A stretch of 20,601 bases of DNA from CAVDHB01 sp963608705 (GTDB lineage Bacteria; Bacteroidota; Bacteroidia; Bacteroidales; Bacteroidaceae): NCBI GenBank assembly GCA_963608705.1, contig CAVDHB010000019.1:1-20601 (forward strand). Direction: 5' to 3'. Each line of letters opens with the position of its first letter. The first letter of the stretch is position 1. The notes under the pieces were generated by a model. That model saw only the letters and a list, made by a program, of their open reading frames with translations, was not told the origin of the DNA and ran no database searches. Positions 7,455-14,744 of this stretch are shown piece by piece. The position numbers and the translations under genes are program-made.

Positions 7455-9104
7455 TCACCCTAAATTATAACAGAACTTTTTCATGGATTCCTTGGTGGAC
7501 AGCTTCTTCAGGGTACGGAATTTGAGTTGCCGATACGCATTGTCCGTCATGCCCAAGATAGCTTGAATCTCTTTTGGAGACTTGTTCATACGAAAAAGGA
7601 TGCAAAAGACTTCTTCACGAGGAGTAACGCCACACGCCTCCACATTCTCGATAAAATCATTGTCCAATATACGGAAACATTTAGCCACCTTCTGCAAGTC
7701 GGTCTTTCCCATGTTCAAATCCTCTTCCCCAGCCATGAGGTAGTATATCCATTTCACCCCGTCTGACAAGGCTTGCACATCCATGGAAGTTCTTTCTGAT
7801 TGCCGCAGTGAATGTCGCAGATTATCTATCAGCATCTCCTTTTGGTCTACAAGCTGTTTCAGCTCCGCCAGTTTTTCTTCAAAGTTCTGGTTCTTCTCAT
7901 GGGTAAGACTGTCTATGTGTTGGTTCATTTCTTCTATTTCATTCAGTAGCCTGCGGATACGCTTTTCTTTTCGAATGACCTTCCATGACACCATTACTAA
8001 TACAAGAAGAACAAGACTTATCACCGCAAGCAGACAAAGATAAGTGTTTTTCAACACTTTGTCGTCATGCGCCTTTTGTATAGCCACATTGTATTTTGCC
8101 TGTAATGCCATATAATCCTTGTCATGCTTATCCAACAGATATGTCTCATAAATGCTGTCTCCCTTATCCTGGCAATGATAGGCTTCTTTGTATTGTCCTG
8201 TTTTCGCATAGACATCTGATAAGGTAGAATAACTGGTGGAAGCCACGGATGGGGCTTTTGACTGAGTGGCACGAAGTAACAAGGGGATGGATTTCCGAGG
8301 TTTCCCCATTTTAGAATATAATTCACCCACCACTAAGTCAAGTCGTTCGTCACTGTTCAGATTACTTATCTGTTGAACAAAGGTATTGGCTTTCTTAGTA
8401 TCGTTATCGCTTAAATAGAGGATTGCAGCACTTTGATAAATTGTGTTTCTCGTATTTTGTGAAACATGGGGACACACATTCAACGCTTTGCGTAAATAGA
8501 AATAGCTGCTATCCGGATAGTCTGTCATCATATATGTTGCCATAAGATTATTCAAGGAGAGAGCCAATGCTTCTTTATCTCCGATTTTATCCGCTATTTC
8601 TACCGCTTTCTTACCATAATATAAAGCAGAGACCTTGTTAATAATGTCACCATTTACATGAGATAAGAGATCATACAACCTCATGGTCAATGCACTGTCA
8701 TTCACTTGCGGAATCAGTTCCTCTGCTGCCTTCAGGTCTTTAAAGATGGCTTTTTTGTCTCCCTCTTTGTCATAATTTATGGCAGCCCTGTAGTAATAAC
8801 AGCGTTGCAGATGTGGATAATCCTTCTGGGCAGCAAAGTAATCAATGCTGTAAGACAAAGGGGCGGAAGAAGTCTTCTTATACATTTTATACTGTGATTG
8901 ACATAAGAGCAGTCCGTATAACGCCTTGTCTTTGTCGGAAGAAAGTGCGTTCGTTGGAATGGAGGATACCAAGTGGTAGGCGGAATCAGGATGGGTATTG
9001 ATAACCGCATCTGCCGTCTGTAGTTTTTGCTGATTCCGATATGCCTCGCATCCACAAAAGAGAAGCAAAGCTACACATAATAGGTAAAATACCTTTCGAT
9101 TCAT
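7455..9104 (-). CDS. Membrane-anchored TPR / coiled-coil / HTH regulator
   Basis: This is a 549-aa protein with a one-protein sensor-regulator layout common in Bacteroidetes. The N terminus is a lipoprotein signal (LLLFCGC, lipidation at C19). Residues about 25-345 are helical repeats of TPR type (for example PDSSYFYLRKAL, YSKMGKPRKSIPLL and YAKTGQYKEAYHC). A transmembrane helix follows at about 353-377 (CLLAVISLVLLVLVMVSW), then a coiled coil to about 440. The C-terminal 100 residues contain a helix-turn-helix-like region (PREEVFCILFRMNKSPKEI..ILGMTDNAYRQLKFRTLKKL) resembling LuxR or sigma region 4. The expected topology is TPRs in the periplasm and HTH in the cytoplasm. The ATG at 9104 has a good AGGAAG ribosome site; an earlier in-frame TTG lies upstream of the predicted transcription start. 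It probably controls the three exported proteins downstream. Confidence 0.82.
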   Translation of the reverse strand: MNRKVFYLLCVALLLFCGCEAYRNQQKLQTADAVINTHPDSAYHLVSSIPTNALSSDKDKALYGLLLCQSQYKMYKKTSSAPLSYSIDYFAAQKDYPHLQRCYYYRAAINYDKEGDKKAIFKDLKAAEELIPQVNDSALTMRLYDLLSHVNGDIINKVSALYYGKKAVEIADKIGDKEALALSLNNLMATYMMTDYPDSSYFYLRKALNVCPHVSQNTRNTIYQSAAILYLSDNDTKKANTFVQQISNLNSDERLDLVVGELYSKMGKPRKSIPLLLRATQSKAPSVASTSYSTLSDVYAKTGQYKEAYHCQDKGDSIYETYLLDKHDKDYMALQAKYNVAIQKAHDDKVLKNTYLCLLAVISLVLLVLVMVSWKVIRKEKRIRRLLNEIEEMNQHIDSLTHEKNQNFEEKLAELKQLVDQKEMLIDNLRHSLRQSERTSMDVQALSDGVKWIYYLMAGEEDLNMGKTDLQKVAKCFRILDNDFIENVEACGVTPREEVFCILFRMNKSPKEIQAILGMTDNAYRQLKFRTLKKLSTKESMKKFCYNLG

Positions 9105-9128
9105 TCTTCCTATAAGTCTCATTAATTG

Positions 9129-9159
9129 CAAAAATAAATATATCCACCAATAAAACAAA
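9129..9159 (-). promoter_or_regulatory. Promoter of the TPR/HTH regulator gene
   Basis: On the minus strand TTTG (9156-9159), a 19-nt spacer and TATTTTTG (9129-9136) match the Bacteroidetes housekeeping promoter. The predicted start of transcription is near 9122, which supports the ATG at 9104 as the first codon. Confidence 0.75.
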
Positions 9160-9244
9160 GAACTTCTACTGCTTTAATTATATTTTAAATTTAGGCCAAT
9201 GGCTTATTAGATGTGGAAATCCCGGCACCCTCGTCTAAAAGATG

Positions 9245-9363
9245 GAGACGCGATGAATCGCATCTCTACTGATTGATAGCCATGTAGGACGTACCTCGTC
9301 ATGTGGTGAGTTGTTATATTGAGTAAGGTATAAAACACAAGGGTAGTATGTTTGCGGATAATC
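9245..9363 (+). repeat. Palindromic MITE/REP-like element, copy 3 (short form, left end degenerate)
   Basis: A 22-bp palindrome at 9245-9266 (GAGACGCGAT, GA, ATCGCATCTC; one mismatch) is followed by CTACTGATTGAT, which is shared with copy 2. The right end, TAGTATGTTTGCGGATAATC, lies at 9344-9363. A left end equivalent to TTATCCG..TACCAC is not recognisable before 9245, so this copy is decayed or truncated on that side. Confidence 0.75.
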
Positions 9364-9386
9364 GTTTTTTTGTCTTATACAAATAG

Positions 9387-9512
9387 CAGTGCAAGTTTAG
9401 ATTGTATCAAGGACTTATTCTGAACTCAAAATATTCATACCCTGAAGAAGCTGTTCGCAAGAGAATCCATGAAAAGTTCCCGTTATATTTTAAGGTAGAA
9501 ATGGAAGATTAA
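9387..9512 (+). pseudogene. Possible gene remnant (about 40 codons, no good start)
   Basis: A frame opens after a TAG at 9384 and runs to a TAA at 9510-9512. The last 36 codons read like a real soluble protein tail, with KYSYPEEAVRKRIHEKF in the middle. There is no in-frame ATG upstream, only a TTG at 9402, and no ribosome site is visible. It may be the 3' end of a gene destroyed by past insertion or deletion beside MITE copy 3, or it may be chance. I do not recognise the parent protein. Confidence 0.25.
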
Positions 9513-9571
9513 AGTATTCTATTATATGTAACAGAACATCAAAGAAGTGAACAGGAAGACGAAGAACTTCG

Positions 9572-9579
9572 TAATTTTG
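9572..9579 (+). promoter_or_regulatory. Candidate -7 box of the beta-barrel gene
   Basis: TAATTTTG, 22 nt before the ATG, matches TAnnTTTG. The surrounding CTTCGTAA.TTTGCAC is almost the same as around the box upstream of the DUF3244-like gene at 7342-7349. No TTTG occurs at the expected -33 distance. Confidence 0.5.
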
Positions 9580-9601
9580 CACCGACCAAAATAATAAAGT
9601 C

Positions 9602-10237
9602 ATGTTTAAAAAAGTATCATTAAAAACAATTGTAATGTGTCTGCTTGCAGTGTGTTCCGCCGCATCAAGTAAGGCCGAGAACCATTGGTTCTGTCGGCTT
9701 GGATTAGGCACTCAAGTAGGGTCTGGTGAGACGTTTAAGGGGACTTCTGTGTCTGCCGAAATGGGTAAAAGATTCGGAGGACTGGAAGTGAGTGGTAGTA
9801 TGACTTATTTCCACAGTCGCATGGGAAAGAGTCAAGACATGACATTCAATGCATTTGTCTATCCCGACTACAGCACGGAAGGAGTGGTAGAATCTGGATT
9901 AAAAACCGGGAGGGATTACCGTAGTGGAATCACTTTCGCTGTGAACGCTTCCTATGATTTACTACACTTTGTGTGGAAAAACAGTCGTCACCATCTTTCA
10001 CCAGTCATTGGATTAGGGTATTCCGTGAAAACAGAGGTTTCTTCCATTAATGAAACGATGGACACTAATGCGAATAAGGGTATATCGTATTCGCCTGACA
10101 ATGGCTTTGACTTCGTGTTGGGAGGACGCTATGAGTACGACATCGCAAAATCTTGGTCTGTCGGCATCTTCTGTGAGAGCCATTTCAATGTGTTGGAAAA
10201 TAATCTCATGGGATTGACGGTGAAAAAGAGCTTCTAA
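9602..10237 (+). CDS. Outer-membrane beta-barrel protein
   Basis: This is a 211-aa predicted outer-membrane barrel of unknown substrate. A signal peptide covers about residues 1-25 (cleavage near SSKA|ENH). The mature part alternates amphipathic strands with Gly and aromatic positions (WFCRLGLGTQVGSG, SVSAEMGKRFGGLEVSGSMTYF, HLSPVIGLGYSV, FDFVLGGRYEYDI, WSVGIFCESHFNV). It ends in ...VKKSF, a C-terminal phenylalanine as expected for recognition by the BAM machinery. Its length fits a small 8-stranded barrel of the OmpA/OmpW/PorT type. It stands alone between its own -7 box and a terminator, so it appears to be a monocistronic gene. Confidence 0.78.
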   Translation: MFKKVSLKTIVMCLLAVCSAASSKAENHWFCRLGLGTQVGSGETFKGTSVSAEMGKRFGGLEVSGSMTYFHSRMGKSQDMTFNAFVYPDYSTEGVVESGLKTGRDYRSGITFAVNASYDLLHFVWKNSRHHLSPVIGLGYSVKTEVSSINETMDTNANKGISYSPDNGFDFVLGGRYEYDIAKSWSVGIFCESHFNVLENNLMGLTVKKSF

Positions 10238-10258
10238 AAGATTCAGTCTTTATATTAT

Positions 10259-10299
10259 ACTCCCGCCTTGTCTCCATACGGTTACAGGGTGGGAGTTTT
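10259..10299 (+). terminator. Terminator of the beta-barrel gene
   Basis: A 13-bp inverted repeat pairs 10259-10271 (ACTCCCGCCTTGT) with 10284-10296 (ACAGGGTGGGAGT). The two non-Watson-Crick positions can form G-U pairs in RNA. It is followed by TTTTC and starts 22 nt after the stop codon. Confidence 0.8.
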
Positions 10300-10338
10300 C
10301 GTGTCTTACGGATGATTTCACGTTGGAAAACAGTTAAG

Positions 10339-10452
10339 GATTATCCGTAATTGTACCACTAATCAACATTGTTTAGGTGGAGACGCGATGAATCGCGTCT
10401 CTACTTGTATTGCGACGTGCAAGACAGGAGAGTGGTATGTTTGCGGATAATT
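10339..10452 (+). repeat. Palindromic MITE/REP-like element, copy 4 (most complete short form)
   Basis: This is the best-preserved copy and defines the family. The left end is GATTATCCG..TTGTACCAC at 10339-10359, and the right end is GTGGTATGTTTGCGGATAAT at 10432-10451. The two are imperfect inverted repeats of each other. Inside is CAACATTGTTTAGGTG, then a perfect palindrome at 10380-10401 (GAGACGCGAT, GA, ATCGCGTCTC), then TGCAAGACAGGAGA. No coding capacity is present. No clear target-site duplication is visible in the flanks. It lies between the beta-barrel terminator and mtaB. Confidence 0.88.
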
Positions 10453-10493
10453 ATTTTCTTTATTACAACCCTCATATTTCAGCAATTTATCCG

Positions 10494-10501
10494 TACTTTT
10501 G
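10494..10501 (+). promoter_or_regulatory. Candidate -7 box of mtaB
   Basis: TACTTTTG matches TAnnTTTG and lies 30 nt before the chosen mtaB ATG. Its last bases overlap an in-frame TTG, which argues against that TTG being the start codon. A good -33 TTTG is not seen at the standard distance. Confidence 0.55.
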
Positions 10502-10531
10502 CAGACCAAAACATTTCACAGCTTATACACA

Positions 10532-11854
10532 ATGATTGATACTTCTGTATTTCAACATAAAACGGCAGTCTATTACACATTAGGTTGCAAACTGAATTTT
10601 GCGGAGACATCCACTATTGGACAGCTCCTGAAAGAACAAGGCGTACAAACTGTGGAGGAGGACGCTCCAGCGGATATTTGCGTCATCAACACGTGTTCTG
10701 TCACAGAGATGGCGGAACATAAGTGCCGACAGATTATCCACAAGATGATCCGAAAGAATCCAAACGCCTTCGTGGTGGTCACGGGATGCTATGCCCAGCT
10801 CAGTCCGGCTAAACTGGCGAATATCGAAGGAGTAGGACTGGTGGTAGGCGCAGAGCAGAAAGGACGCATCCTTGATTACATGGCACAGGCCATGTCGGGA
10901 GCAGATATTGACAAGCAGCAGTCGGGACGGTTGAGCGACATCCGTTCTTTCGCTCCGTCCTGTTCCAGGGGAAACCGCACCCGGTATTTCTTGAAAGTGC
11001 AGGACGGCTGCGACTATTACTGCACTTACTGCACCATACCTCTCGCCAGAGGAAGGAGCCGCAATCCTTCCATCGCCTCTTTGGTGGCACAAGCGGAGCA
11101 AGCCGCAGCTGAAGGAGGAAAGGAAATTGTGCTGACAGGGGTGAATATCGGAGATTTCGGACATTCCACCGGGGAGACTTTCCTCGACCTCTTAAAGGCT
11201 TTGGACAAAGTGGAAGGGATTCAGCGGTATCGTATCTCATCCATCGAGCCGAATTTGCTCACAGAGGAGATTGTGGATTTCTGCGCTTCCTCCAGAGCGT
11301 TCATGCCTCATTTCCATATTCCATTGCAAAGCGGATCTGACACAGTATTGAAACTGATGCACCGGAAATACGACACGGCACATTTCCTACAGAAAATACG
11401 TTACATAAAGGAGCGGATTCCAGATGTGTTCATCGGAATGGATGTCATTGTGGGAACCCGCGGAGAAACAGACGCTCTTTTTGAAGAAGCGTATCAGTTC
11501 ATACAAGCGTTGGATGTGTCCCAATTACATGTGTTCAGCTATTCGGAACGCCCTGGCACCATGGCGTTGAAAATACCCTATGCAGTGTCCCCACAGACCA
11601 AACACGCACGCAGTCAGCGACTCTTGGCTCTTTCCGCAGAAAAGACACATGCTTTCTACAGCCGTTACATCGGACAGGAGAGAGACATTCTGGTAGAGAG
11701 GACGCATAAGGGAAACAAGATGCACGGTTTCACAGACAATTATATCCGGGTGGAACTGCCGGCAGACGACGCACTTGACAATGAGATTGTAAGAGTGAAG
11801 TTAGGAGCGTTCAATCACGACGGCTCAGCCTTGACAGGTACAATACTTAAGTAA
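10532..11854 (+). CDS. mtaB: tRNA t6A37 methylthiotransferase MtaB
   Basis: This radical-SAM enzyme adds a methylthio group to t6A37 of ANN-decoding tRNAs, making ms2t6A and improving codon reading. The 440-aa protein has all three parts of the family. The N-terminal UPF0004 domain carries cluster cysteines C19 (YTLGCKLN), C55 (NTCSVT) and C86 (TGCYAQ). The radical-SAM core has C160, C164 and C167 in CDYYCTYCTIPLARG, with later motifs FHIPLQSGSD and GMDVIVGTRGET. A C-terminal TRAM-like region runs from about 380 onward. CTIPLARG and the CKLN context distinguish it from MiaB and RimO. The start is the ATG at 10532; an in-frame TTG at 10499 overlaps the promoter. The glycosyltransferase gene follows after 7 nt. 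Confidence 0.95.
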   Translation: MIDTSVFQHKTAVYYTLGCKLNFAETSTIGQLLKEQGVQTVEEDAPADICVINTCSVTEMAEHKCRQIIHKMIRKNPNAFVVVTGCYAQLSPAKLANIEGVGLVVGAEQKGRILDYMAQAMSGADIDKQQSGRLSDIRSFAPSCSRGNRTRYFLKVQDGCDYYCTYCTIPLARGRSRNPSIASLVAQAEQAAAEGGKEIVLTGVNIGDFGHSTGETFLDLLKALDKVEGIQRYRISSIEPNLLTEEIVDFCASSRAFMPHFHIPLQSGSDTVLKLMHRKYDTAHFLQKIRYIKERIPDVFIGMDVIVGTRGETDALFEEAYQFIQALDVSQLHVFSYSERPGTMALKIPYAVSPQTKHARSQRLLALSAEKTHAFYSRYIGQERDILVERTHKGNKMHGFTDNYIRVELPADDALDNEIVRVKLGAFNHDGSALTGTILK

Positions 11855-11861
11855 AGATAGA

Positions 11862-12893
11862 ATGGAAAAAATAGCGGTTGTCATCTTGAACTGGAACGGA
11901 GCGAAAATGCTCCATGATTTCCTGCCCTCCGTAGTTAGCCATTCCAAAGGAGAGGGCGTGGCCGTCTATGTGGCGGACAACGCCTCCACGGACAACTCTA
12001 AAGAGGTAGTGACCAAAGAATTCCCCTCTGTGAAATGGATTCAACTGGACTGGAACTATGGTTTCGCCGAAGGGTATAACCGGGCATTAGCCCAGGTGAA
12101 GGCAGAATATTATCTCTTGCTCAATTCGGATGTGGAAGTAAGCGAAGACTGGCTGTCTCCCCTGCTCTCTTATATGGATACGCATCCTGAAGTGGCAGCT
12201 TGCCAACCTAAGCTACTTTCCTATAAGGACAAAAGCAAGTTCGAATATGCCGGGGCATGTGGTGGCTACATCGACGCTTACGGTTATCCATTTTGCCGAG
12301 GAAGGATATTCGACAATGTAGAAACCGACCAAGGACAGTACGATGATACAGTGCCTGTGTTCTGGGCCACTGGAGCGGCTTTGATGGTGCGCAGCGAGGA
12401 TTACCACCTTGTGGGAGGTCTGGACGCACGCTTCTTCGCCCACATGGAAGAGATTGACTTCTGCTGGCGTTTACGCAATAGAGGAAGGGAGATTGTCTGT
12501 GTGCCGCAAAGCAAGGTGTATCATGTAGGAGGAGCCACGCTTAACAAAACGAATCCAAGAAAGACATTCCTTAATTTCCGTAACAACCTGTTGATGTTGT
12601 ACAAGAATTTGCCAGACTCCCGATTGGCATCAGTCATGCGGACTCGCTATTGGTTAGACAATCTCGCCTTAGTGAAATTCCTATTGACCGGTCATGTGGG
12701 AGATGCCAAGGCCGTGATAAAAGCCAGAAGGGAGTTCAAAAAGTTGAAACCCCAGTTTGAGGAGTGCAGAAAAGCGATTCAACAGAAAAGCATAGGCTAT
12801 CCCTTGAAAGGCATGTATCAAGGCTGTCTGTTGACTGCGTATTATCTGCAAGGAATAAAACGGTATTCCTCGTTTCCCAATACAGTCTGCTGA
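11862..12893 (+). CDS. Family 2 glycosyltransferase
   Basis: This is a GT-A fold sugar transferase acting at the cytoplasmic face of the membrane. Donor and acceptor are not predictable. The 343-aa sequence begins with the strand IAVVILNWNG, followed by the nucleotide-binding DNAS (39-42), GFAEGYNRAL (67-76) and the metal-binding NSDVE (88-92). The acceptor-side motif HMEEIDFCWRLRNRG (194-208) matches the rhamnosyltransferase-like GT2 branch that builds polysaccharide or lipid-linked glycans. No strong multi-span membrane domain is present. It follows mtaB by 7 nt and is probably co-transcribed with it. It is not part of an evident glycan cluster here, so its pathway is unknown. Confidence 0.92.
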   Translation: MEKIAVVILNWNGAKMLHDFLPSVVSHSKGEGVAVYVADNASTDNSKEVVTKEFPSVKWIQLDWNYGFAEGYNRALAQVKAEYYLLLNSDVEVSEDWLSPLLSYMDTHPEVAACQPKLLSYKDKSKFEYAGACGGYIDAYGYPFCRGRIFDNVETDQGQYDDTVPVFWATGAALMVRSEDYHLVGGLDARFFAHMEEIDFCWRLRNRGREIVCVPQSKVYHVGGATLNKTNPRKTFLNFRNNLLMLYKNLPDSRLASVMRTRYWLDNLALVKFLLTGHVGDAKAVIKARREFKKLKPQFEECRKAIQQKSIGYPLKGMYQGCLLTAYYLQGIKRYSSFPNTVC

Positions 12894-12933
12894 TTTAATT
12901 CTTTTAGTCATAATTAATAAAATGGCCAAAAGG

Positions 12934-12965
12934 TTTGGTCGTAAGCCCCTAATTTTGTATATTTG
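12934..12965 (+). promoter_or_regulatory. Promoter of the gldB-like operon
   Basis: TTTG at 12934-12937, a 20-nt spacer and TATATTTG at 12958-12965 form a textbook Bacteroidetes promoter. The leader to the ATG at 13018 is about 45 nt and contains the ribosome site AGAGGAAGAG. Confidence 0.82.
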
Positions 12966-13017
12966 CAGCGATATTTAACGAATGCGGTAATATAAACAAC
13001 GAACAGAGGAAGAGTCA

Positions 13018-14019
13018 ATGTCAAGAGTCAGATACATAGCCATAGTCTATCACCTGCTTTTATACTTGATAGCAGGATGTTTTTTCGGATGCCAGTCGGG
13101 TTCGGAAGAAGAGAATGTATCTGTACATATCAAGCGATATGACAAGGTATTAGCTTCGTATATACTGCATCATAATCCAGACGCACTTCATCAGATGGAA
13201 CACACTTATCCCAAAGAGACCCAAACACTCGTCGAAAATGTGTTGTCGTTGGGGAAGATGAGTAGTCCTCATATTGGAGAACGCATTTACCAATATTATA
13301 ACAACCAGCGTGTGCGTCAAACAAGTCAGGATGTGCTTCAGCGATTTAAAAACCTTGACTTTGTAGAAGACAGTCTGGGAAAAGCGTTCGCAAAGTTAAA
13401 GGTATTATTGCCTGGATTCAGGGTTCCAGTCCTCTATACCCAAATATCAGCCTTGAACCAGTCTATTGTCGTGAACGACAGCCTTGTCGGAATCAGCTTG
13501 GACAAGTATCTTGGTGAAAACTATCCCTTGTACGCCGACTATTACTACCCCAACGAACGACAGACAATGGCTCCTTCCCGGATTGTGCCGGATGTGTTGT
13601 TCTTTTATCTGTGTAGCGAGTATTCGATGAATTACGACACGAGCCTGTTTGCGGAGAAAATGGTCAATATCGGGAAGATTTATTGGATAGTGTACAAAGT
13701 AATAGGCTATCCATCACTGAGTGAGACCATGGGATTCACGAACGAGAACAGTGAGTGGATGAGAAACAACGAGAGCAAAGCGTGGTTCTTTTTGGTGAAT
13801 AATAATGTGCTCCGTTCTTCTTCCGCAGATATCCATGATTACATGCAAGGCGACTATCTGAAAAACTCATTCCATACCAATGTGCCGTCCTTTATGCCTA
13901 TGTGGATGGGCGCAAGACTGGTGGAAAACTACATGAGCAACCACAAAAATCTATCGTTCAGTCAATTATTGCGAATCGACTATAAGACTATTTTCTCAGA
14001 CAACGGTTTTAACATATAA
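13018..14019 (+). CDS. gldB: GldB-family lipoprotein
   Basis: This is a 333-aa envelope lipoprotein of the GldB family, first known from flavobacterial gliding but retained in non-gliding Bacteroidales, where its role is unclear. The N terminus is a lipoprotein signal with two possible cysteines: C21 in LIAGC, which fits the lipobox best, or C25 in FFGC. The mature protein opens with a short V-x-I-x-R-Y/F-D element typical of GldB (VHIKRYDKVLASY), followed by a helical domain. Later segments include VPDVLFFYLCSEYSMNY and MPMWMGARLVENYM. No HExxH metallopeptidase motif is visible. It has its own promoter and a good ribosome site, and the next gene starts 3 nt after its stop. Confidence 0.8.
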   Translation: MSRVRYIAIVYHLLLYLIAGCFFGCQSGSEEENVSVHIKRYDKVLASYILHHNPDALHQMEHTYPKETQTLVENVLSLGKMSSPHIGERIYQYYNNQRVRQTSQDVLQRFKNLDFVEDSLGKAFAKLKVLLPGFRVPVLYTQISALNQSIVVNDSLVGISLDKYLGENYPLYADYYYPNERQTMAPSRIVPDVLFFYLCSEYSMNYDTSLFAEKMVNIGKIYWIVYKVIGYPSLSETMGFTNENSEWMRNNESKAWFFLVNNNVLRSSSADIHDYMQGDYLKNSFHTNVPSFMPMWMGARLVENYMSNHKNLSFSQLLRIDYKTIFSDNGFNI

Positions 14020-14022
14020 AAG

Positions 14023-14730
14023 ATGGAAACAGCACTCTATCTCATTCCTGTATTATTAGGAGACACGCCTGTGAGCCAAGTATTGCCCTCCTATAACCAT
14101 GACATCATTGTTCAAATCAAGTATTTCATCGTGGAGGAGGTACGTTCCGCCCGTAGATTTCTGAAGAAGGTGGATAAGAATATCGACATAGACAGTCTGA
14201 CCTTCTACCCTATGGGGAAACATGCGGATGAAAGCCGTTTCGCTTCCTATTTGCGTCCTCTTGCCGAAGGACAGTCCATCGGAGTCATTTCCGAGGCAGG
14301 ATGTCCCGCAGTGGCCGATCCAGGTGCCGTGGTGGTAAACATCGCACAGAAAAAAGGGTATACAGTCGTTCCCCTGGTAGGCCCCTCCTCTATCATTCTT
14401 TCGGTCATGGCGTCGGGATTCAACGGACAAAGCTTCGCTTTCAACGGTTATTTGCCCGTAGACCCGGATGAAAGGAGCAAGAAACTGAAACAGCTGGAAG
14501 CAAGAGCCTACAAGGAAAAACAGACGCAGCTGTTCATCGAAACCCCTTATCGCAACGCCAAAATGTTCCAGCACATACTGGAAGTGTGCCGTCCGCAAAC
14601 ACATCTGTGTGTGGCAGCAGGCATCACGTGTCCCGAAGCGTATATCAAGACGCACACCGTAGCGGAATGGAAAAAGATAGGCTTGCCCGACTTGAGCAAG
14701 ATTCCCGCTATATTCTTATTATTTCCCTGA
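14023..14730 (+). CDS. SAM-dependent methyltransferase, RsmI/tetrapyrrole methylase family
   Basis: This is probably an RNA or small-molecule methyltransferase. The 235-aa sequence carries the family's SAM-binding signature VISEAGCPAVADPG (88-101), the VGPSSI loop (119-124) and FNGYLP (140-145). These are the same landmarks as in RsmI, the 16S rRNA C1402 2'-O-methyltransferase. It is shorter than a typical RsmI of about 280 aa and lacks most of the C-terminal tail. The N-terminal strand is also altered (LYLIPVLLGD in place of the usual LYLVATPIGN), which suggests the separate short Bacteroidetes paralogue. The substrate is therefore uncertain. It is tightly spaced with gldB (3 nt) and the AraC regulator (14 nt). 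Confidence 0.88.
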   Translation: METALYLIPVLLGDTPVSQVLPSYNHDIIVQIKYFIVEEVRSARRFLKKVDKNIDIDSLTFYPMGKHADESRFASYLRPLAEGQSIGVISEAGCPAVADPGAVVVNIAQKKGYTVVPLVGPSSIILSVMASGFNGQSFAFNGYLPVDPDERSKKLKQLEARAYKEKQTQLFIETPYRNAKMFQHILEVCRPQTHLCVAAGITCPEAYIKTHTVAEWKKIGLPDLSKIPAIFLLFP

Positions 14731-14744
14731 CTAACCATTGACCA

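Larger units (their letters stand above)
9160..9601. other. Intergenic region between divergent genes, with MITE copy 3 and a possible gene remnant
   Basis: This 440-bp gap separates the minus-strand regulator from the plus-strand beta-barrel gene. It holds MITE copy 3 (9245-9363), a short protein-like open stretch at 9387-9512 (listed separately) and a -7 box at 9572-9579. The 85 bases before the MITE are AT-rich, and I see no further structure in them. Confidence 0.6.

Noticed and set aside
10499..10534. TTG at 10499 as the start of mtaB
   Set aside because: The TTG overlaps the TACTTTTG -7 box, so it would be at or before the transcription start; the ATG at 10532 fits better.
10580..11240. 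Two minus-strand frames of 194 and 143 codons opposite mtaB
   Set aside because: Both are shadows of the MtaB frame; the cysteine motifs and length of MtaB leave no doubt about the coding strand.
14056..14655. 199-codon minus-strand frame opposite the methyltransferase gene
   Set aside because: It is antisense to a gene with intact SAM-binding motifs, and its translation is rich in Cys, His and Arg without domain pattern.
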